Assembly: GCA_041695085.1 (NCBI GenBank)
Contig: JBGFRO010000041.1
Span: 62,001-126,000, forward strand
Source: DYFT01 sp041695085
GTDB taxonomy: Bacteria > Bacteroidota > Ignavibacteria > UBA10030
Direction: 5' to 3'
Length of the DNA stretch: 64,000 nt
In this document: in pieces, positions 54,301 to 61,458 of the stretch
Position numbering within the stretch: position 1 is the stretch's first letter
Layout of the letters: each line of letters opens with the position of its first letter
The notes under the pieces: generated by a model
What the model was told of the DNA's origin: nothing
The model's database searches: none
Seen by the model: only the letters and a program-made list of their open reading frames with translations
Position numbers and translations under genes: made by a program

Positions 54301-55132
54301 TGATATCCGATTTCTTGATTTGCTTGATGTGATCTTCGGTGAGTTTCGCATCTTTATTGATGAAGATCTCCCCCGTCTTGCGGTCGAACACATCGCTACA
54401 GATCGTCCGGCCGACATACTGCCGCAAATTGACTTTGCTCACATCGACTTCTTCGACGAGTTCGAATAGATCCAGAATCTCATCATCCGATGAGTATCCC
54501 AGCGCACGGAGAAGCGTGGTGACGGGAAACTTCTTCTTCCGGTCGATGTAGGCGTACATCACGTTGTTGATGTCCGTCGAAAACTCAACCCACGACCCAC
54601 GGAAGGGGATGATGCGAGCGGAATACATCATCGTCCCATTCGGATGCACCGACTCTCCAAAGAAGACGCCCGGCGAACGATGCAATTGGCTTACCACTAC
54701 CCGTTCGGCGCCGTTAATGATGAACGTTCCGCGTTGCGTCATCGCCGGCAGGTTGCCGAGATACACCTCCTGCTCAATCGTATCGGTGAACTCGTCACTC
54801 CCCTCCTTCTTGGAGGAGAGACGCAGCTTGGCCTTCAGGGGAACCGAGTAGGTAAGACCCCGCTCCTGACATTCGACAACGGAGTACTTCGGCTTCTCCA
54901 CGTAATACTCTACAAACTCGAGAAGGAAGTTCTCTCGCGCGTCGGTAATCGGGAAGTTCATCTCGAACACCTGTTGGAGTCCGAGCTTCTTGCGACGGTG
55001 CGGCGCTACTTCCGCCTGCAGAAACTTGTTAAACGAATCGATCTGCACGTTCAACAGATCGGGGGTGTCGATGACAGAGGGGATGCGGCCGAAAGAAATC
55101 CGGCCGTTGGTCCCGTTGGATTGGTTTCTCAA
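51356..55132 (-). CDS. rpoB: RNA polymerase subunit beta (TTG start)
   Basis: The 1258-residue subunit contains the rifampicin-region sequence FFGTNQLSQFMDQTNPLAEM followed by THKRRVSALGPGGL. Other motifs are RPYTHYGRLCPIETPEGPNI-type sequence and the C-terminal FGGQRFGEMEVWALEGYGAS. Rifampicin-contact residues are wild type as far as can be seen. The start is TTG at 55132, preceded by AAAGGAG. Confidence 0.98.
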   Translation of the reverse strand: MRNQSNGTNGRISFGRIPSVIDTPDLLNVQIDSFNKFLQAEVAPHRRKKLGLQQVFEMNFPITDARENFLLEFVEYYVEKPKYSVVECQERGLTYSVPLKAKLRLSSKKEGSDEFTDTIEQEVYLGNLPAMTQRGTFIINGAERVVVSQLHRSPGVFFGESVHPNGTMMYSARIIPFRGSWVEFSTDINNVMYAYIDRKKKFPVTTLLRALGYSSDDEILDLFELVEEVDVSKVNLRQYVGRTICSDVFDRKTGEIFINKDAKLTEDHIKQIKKSDIKKIRFLKNEATEESSVIANTILRDVARSEEDALETIYSQLRSGEAPDLDTAKNLIDRLFFNPKRYDLGDVGRHRMNAKLGLSIKEDVTTLTREDIVAIVKYLIDLQQGKKTVDDIDHLGNRRVRTVGEQLAQQFNVGLSRMTRTIRERMNLRDSETITPQDLVNARTITSVINAFFGTNQLSQFMDQTNPLAEMTHKRRVSALGPGGLTRERAGFEVRDVHYTHYGRLCPIETPEGPNIGLISSLCIHARINDFGFIETPYRKVKNGKVSEEIEFLTAEKEDGVTIAQANAPIDDKGRFVEDRVKARYQSDYPVVEPEKVQYMDVAPNQIVSAAAALIPFLEHDDANRALMGSNMQRQAVPLLVPKAPLVGTGLEEKLARDSRTVIVAERNGIVESVSADSIVVQYDIDENSTEAIISFDDKRRVEYRLTKFFRTNQDTCINQKPIVSEGQRIKKGDVLADGCATDDGELALGRNVLVAFMPWRGYNFEDAIIVSERIVAEDVFTSIHIEEFELQVRDTKRGEEELTREIPNVSEEATKDLDENGIIRVGAEVNEGDILIGKITPKGETDPTPEEKLLKAIFGEKAGDVKDASLKAPPGMKGVVIATKLFSRKKKDTESKKEDKKRLEALERARKRDMKELQEKLAKKLGQLLAGEKSVGMRDVDGNVILRSGAAIKEDTFLEMGNLDSIELNQEWVEDKRKNNLVSKLLENYKQKLSEIEELYRHEKNKVQLGDELAPGIVQLAKVYVAKKRKLSVGDKMAGRHGNKGVVSTIVPVEDMPFLPDGTPVDLVLNPLGVPSRMNLGQLFELALGWAGYRLDKKYASPIFDGATWEDVQSELKKAGLNENSKTVLMDGRTGESFDQEVTVGQLYMMKLSHLVDDKIHARSIGPYSLITQQPLGGKAQFGGQRFGEMEVWALEGYGASHVLQEILTVKSDDVVGRAKVYEAIVKGENLPEPNVPESFNVLVRELQGLGLEVKIE

Positions 55133-55225
55133 GTCAACCGCTCCTTTATGATGATGAAAAATGCTTATGAACGCCTATCCAACCTCAGTCAGCTTGCGTG
55201 ACAGTCGGAATTTTTCTTCAAACAG

Positions 55226-55609
55226 TTACTTCAGTTCGACTTTCGCTCCTGCTTCTTCCAATTCTTTCTTGAGCTTCTCAGCTTCGTCCTTACTCAAGCC
55301 TTCCTTGACGACCTTCGGAGCGCCGTCCACCAAATCTTTCGCTTCTTTCAGTCCAAGTCCGGTCGCCGCCCGCACGACCTTGATCACATTGATCTTCTGC
55401 GCGCCGGCGTCCTTGAGCTCGACGCTGAATTCAGTCTTCTCCTCCGCAGGAGGCGCTGCACCACCTGCGGCTGGAACGGCTCCGCCCGCCACCACAACGG
55501 GGGCCGCGGCAGTGACACCGAACTTGTCTTCGAGGGCCTTCTTGAGTTCTGCTGCTTCGAGAAGCGTGAGCTTCTCAATTTTTTCGACGATCTCTGCTAC
55601 TGCTGACAT
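55226..55609 (-). CDS. rplL: 50S ribosomal protein L7/L12
   Basis: The 127-residue stalk protein has the N-terminal dimer domain (VAEIVEKIEKLTLLEAAELK), an Ala/Pro-rich hinge (AGGAVPAAGGAAPPAEE) and the C-domain (KINVIKVVRAATGLGLKEAK, DLVDGAPKVVKEGLSKDEAE). It recruits elongation factors. The ATG at 55609 follows AAAGGAG; an in-frame start 11 codons upstream lacks one. Confidence 0.98.
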   Translation of the reverse strand: MSAVAEIVEKIEKLTLLEAAELKKALEDKFGVTAAAPVVVAGGAVPAAGGAAPPAEEKTEFSVELKDAGAQKINVIKVVRAATGLGLKEAKDLVDGAPKVVKEGLSKDEAEKLKKELEEAGAKVELK

Positions 55610-55654
55610 TGCTTGTTCTCCTTTGTATATGATGTTGTTCACACTTTGTTCGGG

Positions 55655-56176
55655 TTAGGCCGCCTTCTTCTTTTCGATGGCATCCATGACGTTCACGAGG
55701 TCGCGCAGAACGGCGCCGATGGCACCGACGATGCCTGAGATCGGCGACTGTAAGCTTCCGACGATACCCGCCAACAAATCCTTCTTGGAGGGAAGGTTTG
55801 AGAGAGTATCGAGCTGCGAGCCGTCGAACACCTGCTTCTCCAGCACGGCAGCTTTCAGCGTCAGCTTGCCCGACTTCTCTTTGAACTTCTTGATGATCTT
55901 CGCCGGCAGGACCGCGTCTTCGTAACTGAATGCAATGCCGGTGGGCCCAACCAGTTTATCGAATACACGATCATAGCCCGTCACCTGCTCCAACGCCTTA
56001 CGCGCGAGTGTGTTTTTCACCACGCGATACTCCACCCCCGCCTTCCGGAACTCGCGCCGAAGCTCGGTTTCTTCCTCGACGGTCAATCCGGTGAAGTCGG
56101 CAAAATAGAGCGCAGTCGCGCGGGAGACCTTCTCCGCAACTTCAGCTACGATCGCCTCTTTCTCCGATCGGTTCAT
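55655..56176 (-). CDS. rplJ: 50S ribosomal protein L10
   Basis: The 173-residue stalk base protein contains KVSRATALYFADFTGLTVEE, EYRVVKNTLARKALEQVTGY and PISGIVGAIGAVLRDLVNVM, where L7/L12 dimers bind. The ATG at 56176 follows AAAGGGT. A candidate L10 leader lies upstream. Confidence 0.96.
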   Translation of the reverse strand: MNRSEKEAIVAEVAEKVSRATALYFADFTGLTVEEETELRREFRKAGVEYRVVKNTLARKALEQVTGYDRVFDKLVGPTGIAFSYEDAVLPAKIIKKFKEKSGKLTLKAAVLEKQVFDGSQLDTLSNLPSKKDLLAGIVGSLQSPISGIVGAIGAVLRDLVNVMDAIEKKKAA

Positions 56177-56199
56177 TGTTGTACCCTTTGACGATTTCT

Positions 56200-56270
56200 C
56201 CTCCTGCACTACCGCAGGACGAGTTGGTGTTCCTCAATGAGAAGCCCCTTGCGGGCATTGGGGAACGTGA
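56200..56270 (-). promoter_or_regulatory. candidate L10 leader (autoregulatory mRNA structure)
   Basis: In the 172-nt gap before rplJ the minus strand forms a two-part hairpin (56231-56268, GTTCC..CAATG pairing with CATTG..GGAAC with internal loops). A short stem follows (56205-56220, CCTGC/GCAGG) just before the ribosome site. This fits the position of the L10(L12)4-binding leader known in other bacteria. The kink-turn itself was not verified. Confidence 0.45.
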
Positions 56271-56348
56271 GCGTTGATCTATTTGAGTGCGTAATGTCTT
56301 TTCGTTGGATGAAGCCATCCAACAACTCGCGATGAATCGTAAGATGCC

Positions 56349-57044
56349 CTAATGAGCAACCGCTTCGCGCGTGTCGATATGCACACCGGGACCCATGGTT
56401 GTGGAGAGTGCGATGCTCTTCACATACGTCCCTTTCGCCGTTGGGGGCTTGAGACGCATCACCGTCGTCAGGAACGAATGGATGTTCTCCACCAGCTTCT
56501 CCTTCTCAAAGCTCGCTTTCCCGACGGTGGCGTGAACGATGCCGGCTTTGTCGACGCGAAATTCGATCTTCCCTGCCTTCACTTCTTTAACGGCCTTACC
56601 GACTTCCGTCGTTACGGTGCCGCTCTTGGGATTGGGCATCAAACCGCGTGGACCGAGAATGCGTCCGAGTTTTCCCAACTCTCCCATCACATCCGGTGTC
56701 GCGATGATCACATCAACGTCCGCCCATCCTTGCTGAATTTTTTCAAGATAGTCTTGAAAGCCAACGTGGTCGGCACCAGCAGCACGAGCCTCCTCATCCT
56801 TCGGCGGCTTGGCGATGACGAGCACGCGCACTTCTTTGCCGATACCATGCGGCAGGGCGACCGTGCCTCGAATGGCCTGGTCGGCCTTCTTCGGATCGAC
56901 ACCGAGTCGGACCGCAATGTCTACCGCCTCTGCAAACTTGGCTGTCGCGGTCTCTTTCACTTTCTGAACTGCTTCCTCGATCGTGTAGTCTTTCTTCTCA
57001 ACTTTCGTTGCAATGGCTTTGTAACGTTTGCTTCTCGTTTTCAT
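56349..57044 (-). CDS. rplA: 50S ribosomal protein L1
   Basis: The 231-residue L1-stalk protein starts MKTRSKRYKAIATKVEKKDY and contains GTVALPHGIGKEVRVLVIAK, LGKLGRILGPRGLMPNPKSG and TVTTEVGKAVKEVKAGKIEF. It helps release deacylated tRNA. It lies 32 nt after rplK. Confidence 0.98.
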   Translation of the reverse strand: MKTRSKRYKAIATKVEKKDYTIEEAVQKVKETATAKFAEAVDIAVRLGVDPKKADQAIRGTVALPHGIGKEVRVLVIAKPPKDEEARAAGADHVGFQDYLEKIQQGWADVDVIIATPDVMGELGKLGRILGPRGLMPNPKSGTVTTEVGKAVKEVKAGKIEFRVDKAGIVHATVGKASFEKEKLVENIHSFLTTVMRLKPPTAKGTYVKSIALSTTMGPGVHIDTREAVAH

Positions 57045-57076
57045 ACGAACACACTCGCAGAATTAGAATGGAGAGA

Positions 57077-57502
57077 TTATTCTTCGACGGTAATACCCAT
57101 GCTGCGTGCCGTGCCGGCAACCATACTCATCGCCGCCTCAATGCTCGAGGCGTTCAGGTCCGGCATCTTCAACTCGGCAATCTCCTTTACCTGCGCCTTC
57201 GTCACCTTCCCGACTTTATTTCGATTCGGTTCGCCGGAGCCTTTCGGAATCTTTGCAGCCCGGAGTAACAACGTCGCAGCAGGAGGCGTCTTGGTGATGA
57301 AGGTGAACGACTTGTCACTATAGACCGTGATAATGACAGGAATGATCAATCCCTGCTGATCTTTGGTCCGGGCGTTGAACTGTTTGCAGAACTCCATGAT
57401 GTTGACGCCCTTCTGACCGAGGGCGGGACCGACCGGCGGGGCAGGATTCGCCTGACCGGCGGGAATCTGCAGCTTGATGTAGCCTGTAATTTTCTTTGCC
57501 AT
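57077..57502 (-). CDS. rplK: 50S ribosomal protein L11
   Basis: The 141-residue protein contains YIKLQIPAGQANPAPPVGPA, LGQKGVNIMEFCKQFNARTK and the C-terminal rRNA-binding domain ending MVAGTARSMGITVEE. It forms the GTPase-associated centre and is needed for RelA sensing. It lies 18 nt after nusG. Confidence 0.98.
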   Translation of the reverse strand: MAKKITGYIKLQIPAGQANPAPPVGPALGQKGVNIMEFCKQFNARTKDQQGLIIPVIITVYSDKSFTFITKTPPAATLLLRAAKIPKGSGEPNRNKVGKVTKAQVKEIAELKMPDLNASSIEAAMSMVAGTARSMGITVEE

Positions 57503-57520
57503 GATGCGTGCCTTTGCGGA

Positions 57521-58054
57521 TTATTTTTCCAGCTCGACTTGAACGAAATCCAACTCGACCGGCGTCTTCCGGCCGAAGATGCTCACCATTACTTTCACTT
57601 TCAGTTTCTCAGGATTCACTTCCTGAACAAAGCCGGAGAAATTGTTGAACGGTCCTTCGATGACCTTCACCGGATCGCCTACCTTAAACGGAATCTCGAC
57701 AAGCTCAACGTCTTGCTTCTCCTCCATCTTGCCCACGAGGCGGCGAACCTCATCGGGCTGGAGAGGTGCAGGATTGTTCTTATCGGGCACAAATCCCAAC
57801 ACCGAAGGAGCTTCGAGGATGAGGTGAATTGTTTCCTTATCGAGCACCGCTTCAACGAGGACGTACCCCGGGAAAAAGTTCTTCACCTTGGCTTTCTTCT
57901 TGCCGTCCTTCACCTCGATCACTTTTTCGGACGGAATCATCACACTCGAAATCTTATCCGAGAGACCAGCTCGCGCCGCCTCTTGCTCGATGTATGCTTT
58001 TACCTTCGATTCGTGACCCGAATAGGTCCGAACCACGTACCAACGCTTGTCCAA
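57521..58054 (-). CDS. nusG: transcription elongation/antitermination factor NusG (TTG start)
   Basis: The 177-residue protein has the NGN domain (KRWYVVRTYSGHESKVKAYI, KNFFPGYVLVEAVLD) and the KOW domain (FKVGDPVKVIEGPFNNFSGF). It binds polymerase and couples it to the ribosome. The start is TTG at 58054 with only a weak ribosome site, which hints at coupling with secE 19 nt upstream. Confidence 0.97.
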   Translation of the reverse strand: MDKRWYVVRTYSGHESKVKAYIEQEAARAGLSDKISSVMIPSEKVIEVKDGKKKAKVKNFFPGYVLVEAVLDKETIHLILEAPSVLGFVPDKNNPAPLQPDEVRRLVGKMEEKQDVELVEIPFKVGDPVKVIEGPFNNFSGFVQEVNPEKLKVKVMVSIFGRKTPVELDFVQVELEK

Positions 58055-58073
58055 CTTGGTTCTTTCTCTGAGA

Positions 58074-58256
58074 TTACAGGATGGCCTTCAACAATTCACT
58101 CAGGATGGTATCGATTCCCCACGTGAAAATGGAAATGATTAACGAGACGATGATAACGATCTTCGTGGACTCGACGAGCTCTTCGCGCGAAGGCCACGTG
58201 ACCTTTCCCATTTCTTTTACGACGTCGTTGAAGAAATTGATGATCTTTTCTTTCAT
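58074..58256 (-). CDS. secE: protein translocase subunit SecE
   Basis: The 60-residue short SecE reads MKEKIINFFNDVVKEMGKVT followed by WPSREELVEST, then one membrane helix (VIIVSLIISIFTWGIDTIL). It clamps SecY. I chose the ATG at 58256, which gives the standard short form. A frame open to a TTG at 58304 would add 16 non-conserved residues. Confidence 0.95.
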   Translation of the reverse strand: MKEKIINFFNDVVKEMGKVTWPSREELVESTKIVIIVSLIISIFTWGIDTILSELLKAIL

Positions 58257-58357
58257 GAGAAGTCTGCTTTTGCTTGGGTCAACCGGATCATTCTCGCGAG
58301 CCAATCGACTATGTCCGGAAGTACTCCTCGACCGCCCACGCCGGTCTTCGTTTCTCG

Positions 58358-58430
58358 CACGTCAGGAGGGACTCGAACCCCCAACCTGCGGTTTTGGAGA
58401 CCGCTGCTCTACCAATTGAGCTACTGACGT
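58358..58430 (-). tRNA. tRNA-Trp (CCA)
   Basis: A 73-nt cloverleaf with acceptor stem ACGTCAG/CTGACGT, anticodon loop CTCCAAA and T-arm GGTTCGAGTC. The 3' CCA is not encoded. It lies between rpmG and secE, a common bacterial position. Confidence 0.97.
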
Positions 58431-58485
58431 AGGGATGCTTCCGGTGGGGTTCGCCTCCCCTCTTACCGCACCGCGCGTTCTTCGA

Positions 58486-58635
58486 CTACTTCGTCTCCTT
58501 GTGGGGAGTGCGCTTGTTGCACCATGGACAGTACTTCTTATACTCGACGCGTCCGGATTGTTTCTTCTTGTTTTTGGTTGTGCTATAGTTGCGGCGTTTG
58601 CACGTAGAACATTCGAGGGTGATAATGTCGCGCAC
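58486..58635 (-). CDS. rpmG: 50S ribosomal protein L33 (GTG start)
   Basis: A 49-residue protein starting MRDIITLECSTCKRRNYSTT, with CSTC and CPWC forming a zinc ribbon, ending KRTPHKETK. The GTG at 58635 follows GGAGAAGAG. It lies between two tRNA genes and must be released by tRNA processing of the shared transcript. In E. coli the tufB gene holds this place. Confidence 0.95.
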   Translation of the reverse strand: MRDIITLECSTCKRRNYSTTKNKKKQSGRVEYKKYCPWCNKRTPHKETK

Positions 58636-58678
58636 GACTCTCTTCTCCGTTTATAAGGTTTACAACTCTTCTCGGTTG

Positions 58679-58751
<73 letters not shown>

Positions 58752-58752
58752 G

Positions 58753-58863
58753 CGTCAAGTAGAAATTCAAAACGAAAAATCAAAACCGGTTGGACGCAGA
58801 ACAACTTCATCCACTCTTCTACCTCCTCCGCCGCCTCACCTTTTTTCATTTTTCATTGACTCG
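58753..58863. repeat. A/T-rich spacer related to 30027-30120
   Basis: ATTCAAAACGAAAAATCAAA at one side and a TTTTTTCATTTTTCATTGA type arm at the other, between two tRNA genes. The same arms occur in the rpmJ-rpsM spacer. Confidence 0.4.
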
Positions 58864-58936
58864 AGCGGGAGACGGGACTCGAACCCGCGACCAACAGCTT
58901 GGAAGGCTGTGACTCTACCAACTGAGTTACTCCCGC
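58864..58936 (-). tRNA. tRNA-Gly (TCC)
   Basis: A 73-nt cloverleaf with acceptor GCGGGAG/CTCCCGC, anticodon loop CTTCCAA and T-arm GGTTCGAGTC. Confidence 0.97.
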
Positions 58937-59065
58937 GTGAGAGAAATGTGGAAATGTGAAATTGGTGAAATGAGAAATTGATAGAGAGAATGAAATCGTT
59001 CGCTAGAATAAATCGACTTCACACTTCCTCAATTCCACAATTCACCAATCCTCATTTCCCGCTCG

Positions 59066-59148
59066 TGGGCAGGGAAGGATTCGAACCTCCGAAGGCATAA
59101 GCCGTCAGATTTACAGTCTGATGCGTTTGACCGCTTCGCTACCTGCCC
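59066..59148 (-). tRNA. tRNA-Tyr (GTA)
   Basis: An 83-nt class II tRNA with a long variable arm, acceptor GGGCAGG/CCTGCCC, anticodon GTA and discriminator A. Confidence 0.97.
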
Positions 59149-59207
59149 ATCATCCACTCAGTTCGTGAGAACGCCGCAAACTCCCCGATCCCTCTCTTGC
59201 ACATTCG

Positions 59208-59279
59208 AGCTGAAGGTGGGATTTGAACCCACAACCTGCTGATTACAAATCAGCTGCTCTACCGTTGAGCTACTTCAGC
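59208..59279 (-). tRNA. tRNA-Thr (TGT)
   Basis: A 72-nt cloverleaf with acceptor GCTGAAG/CTTCAGC, anticodon loop TTTGTAA and T-arm GGTTCAAATC. First gene of the tRNA-rpmG-secE-nusG run. Confidence 0.97.
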
Positions 59280-59488
59280 AATCAATACGCGCACATCAGA
59301 GGTCTGATAAAACTCCACCACCTGTTTAACCATGACTGCTTGAGATTGGGTTTCCTTCCACAAGTACAGAGAAATATTCCCCACCGCGAATTGGTTCAGC
59401 CCATCTTTTTCTCCTTCGCCATTCGCAGCCTTGAGATTTCCTAAGGATTGAGGGAATTTCGCTCCGAGACCGGACTTTTGAGCTTCAC

Positions 59489-59516
59489 AATTTAACAAAA
59501 ATTAGTACAGAGTCAA
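59489..59516 (-). promoter_or_regulatory. probable promoter of the tRNA/secE/nusG run
   Basis: On the minus strand TTGACT (59511-59516), 16 nt, TAAATT (59489-59494), in the 295-bp gap before the first tRNA. The start would lie about 200 nt upstream of the tRNA. No gene is recognised in the rest of the gap. Confidence 0.5.
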
Positions 59517-59574
59517 CCCAAACGTCAAAAAATCTTTGGAAAATCTCAGAGCGGAATCACTCAGGAAGGGACGA

Positions 59575-61458
59575 TCAATTGGAAACGCGCTCTTGCACTA
59601 ATCGCTCGCGCAACTGTCTCCCTGGCAGAAACTCAGGATCAATGGTCGTAACGAGTTCAAGCATCTCGAGGGCTTCGTCGATTTTTCCTTGATCCCGAAG
59701 GGCAAGGGCAGTGTAGCTGAGCATCTGGGAGTACTGGCTCTTGATTCCTTTTACGTCCTTGCTCATTTTTTTGGCATTTTTGAATTGAATTTTGGGTTTT
59801 TCAAGGGAGACTGTATCATTCGGCCCGGCCAGCCGGAACACCAATCCGGCCGGTATCCTCTTAAAATCAACGAGGAATTCCGGCTCAATCTCAGGTCCAA
59901 CATAAACCGGCCTCATTTTGGACGCTTCCTTGATGAACGCTCTCATCATCTCAACGAAACGTGCTTCAATAATGCGTGGATCATACGGCTCGTCTTTCTC
60001 AAATTTAGCTAACTGCACTAAAAACGCCTCAACCTGAGGTCGTGCCAGATCTATGAGCCATCTTTGGTAATCCCCTAAGTAGCGAAGATACCACGATCGC
60101 CGAAAGAGTTCTTTGTCGATGACAACAACATCTCGCCGGATATTCCGCATGGTCTGGAAATAGAGAGCTGGTGAGACGAAATAATCCCACTGATAACTCA
60201 AGACGACCGCATTGCTGTCGAGATTTTCAAGAATATTGAGCGTGTAGTCCCGTACCAACGTGTTATCCGACTCATCGACCGACGAGAAGTTTTGCGCTAG
60301 CTGCACGAACGGCAGAGCCAAAGCGGGCAGCCACAACCAACGCCGTTTCGCTCCAAGGTCGACCAGCCAGAAAATTCCAAACGATACGAAGACCCCAAGC
60401 GAGACATACGCAAGCAGGAAGTAAGAGTCGATGTCGTGAATATCGTAGTTGATTGAGTAGAGAAGACATCCGACGAAAGCGATTCCCCAGAAGTACAACA
60501 TCTCACGGTTCCTCACCCACAGCGCTGCGACACCGATCAAGGCCAAAGCGAGTCCCAACCAATGAATCTCATTATGAAGATTCTGTACGAAGTAGGAAAG
60601 CTGTCGGGAAGCACTCTCGAAGCCGGAGAAGATCCAACTTCGATACTGTTTACCCGAAACATGCCAGAGGAACCGCTCGAGATCTGTTGCATACCCCCAG
60701 TTAAGAGGTGGCCGTTGAACAGCTCTGAGGGGAAGAAGCAGATACACCGAGAGCCCAAGCGAGAAGAACAATGCCAGTCTCGAACCAAGGTATAGTCGCT
60801 CCTTCGTATCTCGGAACGCTCGGAAGAACAATAATGTCAGAGCCGGTAGGATGAGCAGCGTTGTGAGATGATTTGCGAAAGAAAGGCCAAGAACAAATGC
60901 CGCTAAGAAGAGGAAAGGTGAGAACTGTTGCGGGGTTTCGAGAGTCTCGAGAACCCCTCGCAACGCTGCATACAGTATAATCGACAACAGCATCAAGTGC
61001 AGCGCATAGACTTCGATGGAGGTTGACTGCATCCAGACCGTCGTTGAGAAACCGAGTGCGAGAGTACCTGTAACGGCGGCAAGCTTCGAACGAAGATCGT
61101 CAGAAATTGAGTCGGAAGATTTTCGAGTAATGCGTGGATTCGCGTTTCTCAGTAACAGCAAGATCGTCTTGAAGAAGAATACCATCCCGCTCCCGGTTAA
61201 CATCGCAGCGAACGTATTGAGCCTAATGATCTCCTCCCCTCCCACCGGCAGCATTGTGACGATGCGACCGACTATGGAAAAGAGGGGATAACCGGTCGGA
61301 TGAGCAACCCCCAGCGTCCCAGCCACTGCGGCAAGTTCTCCGCTATCGATGAAGGAAACGGTGGGGCACATCGTCGTCAGATAGATCGTGAGGAGGATGA
61401 GCCCACAGAGAAACGCTACGACGTTTTCTTGAAGAAGGAACTCCCTGATTCTTTTCAT
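59575..61458 (-). CDS. DUF2723 multi-pass membrane protein with C-terminal TPR
   Basis: The 627-residue inner-membrane protein has about ten membrane helices in its first 400 residues. The DUF2723 signature is VSFIDSGELAAVAGTLGVAH followed by PTGYPLF, with the Asp/Glu pair expected of GT-C-type glycosyltransferases. The last 50 residues form a TPR-like hairpin (YTALALRDQGKIDEALEMLE). It may transfer a sugar from a lipid carrier to exported proteins or lipids, but this is inferred. The start overlaps the glnE stop by 4 nt. Confidence 0.85.
   Translation of the reverse strand: MKRIREFLLQENVVAFLCGLILLTIYLTTMCPTVSFIDSGELAAVAGTLGVAHPTGYPLFSIVGRIVTMLPVGGEEIIRLNTFAAMLTGSGMVFFFKTILLLLRNANPRITRKSSDSISDDLRSKLAAVTGTLALGFSTTVWMQSTSIEVYALHLMLLSIILYAALRGVLETLETPQQFSPFLFLAAFVLGLSFANHLTTLLILPALTLLFFRAFRDTKERLYLGSRLALFFSLGLSVYLLLPLRAVQRPPLNWGYATDLERFLWHVSGKQYRSWIFSGFESASRQLSYFVQNLHNEIHWLGLALALIGVAALWVRNREMLYFWGIAFVGCLLYSINYDIHDIDSYFLLAYVSLGVFVSFGIFWLVDLGAKRRWLWLPALALPFVQLAQNFSSVDESDNTLVRDYTLNILENLDSNAVVLSYQWDYFVSPALYFQTMRNIRRDVVVIDKELFRRSWYLRYLGDYQRWLIDLARPQVEAFLVQLAKFEKDEPYDPRIIEARFVEMMRAFIKEASKMRPVYVGPEIEPEFLVDFKRIPAGLVFRLAGPNDTVSLEKPKIQFKNAKKMSKDVKGIKSQYSQMLSYTALALRDQGKIDEALEMLELVTTIDPEFLPGRQLRERLVQERVSN

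Noticed and set aside
59259..59498. Open frame of 79 codons upstream of the tRNA cluster
   Set aside because: It overlaps tRNA-Thr, begins with TTG without a ribosome site and has no motif.
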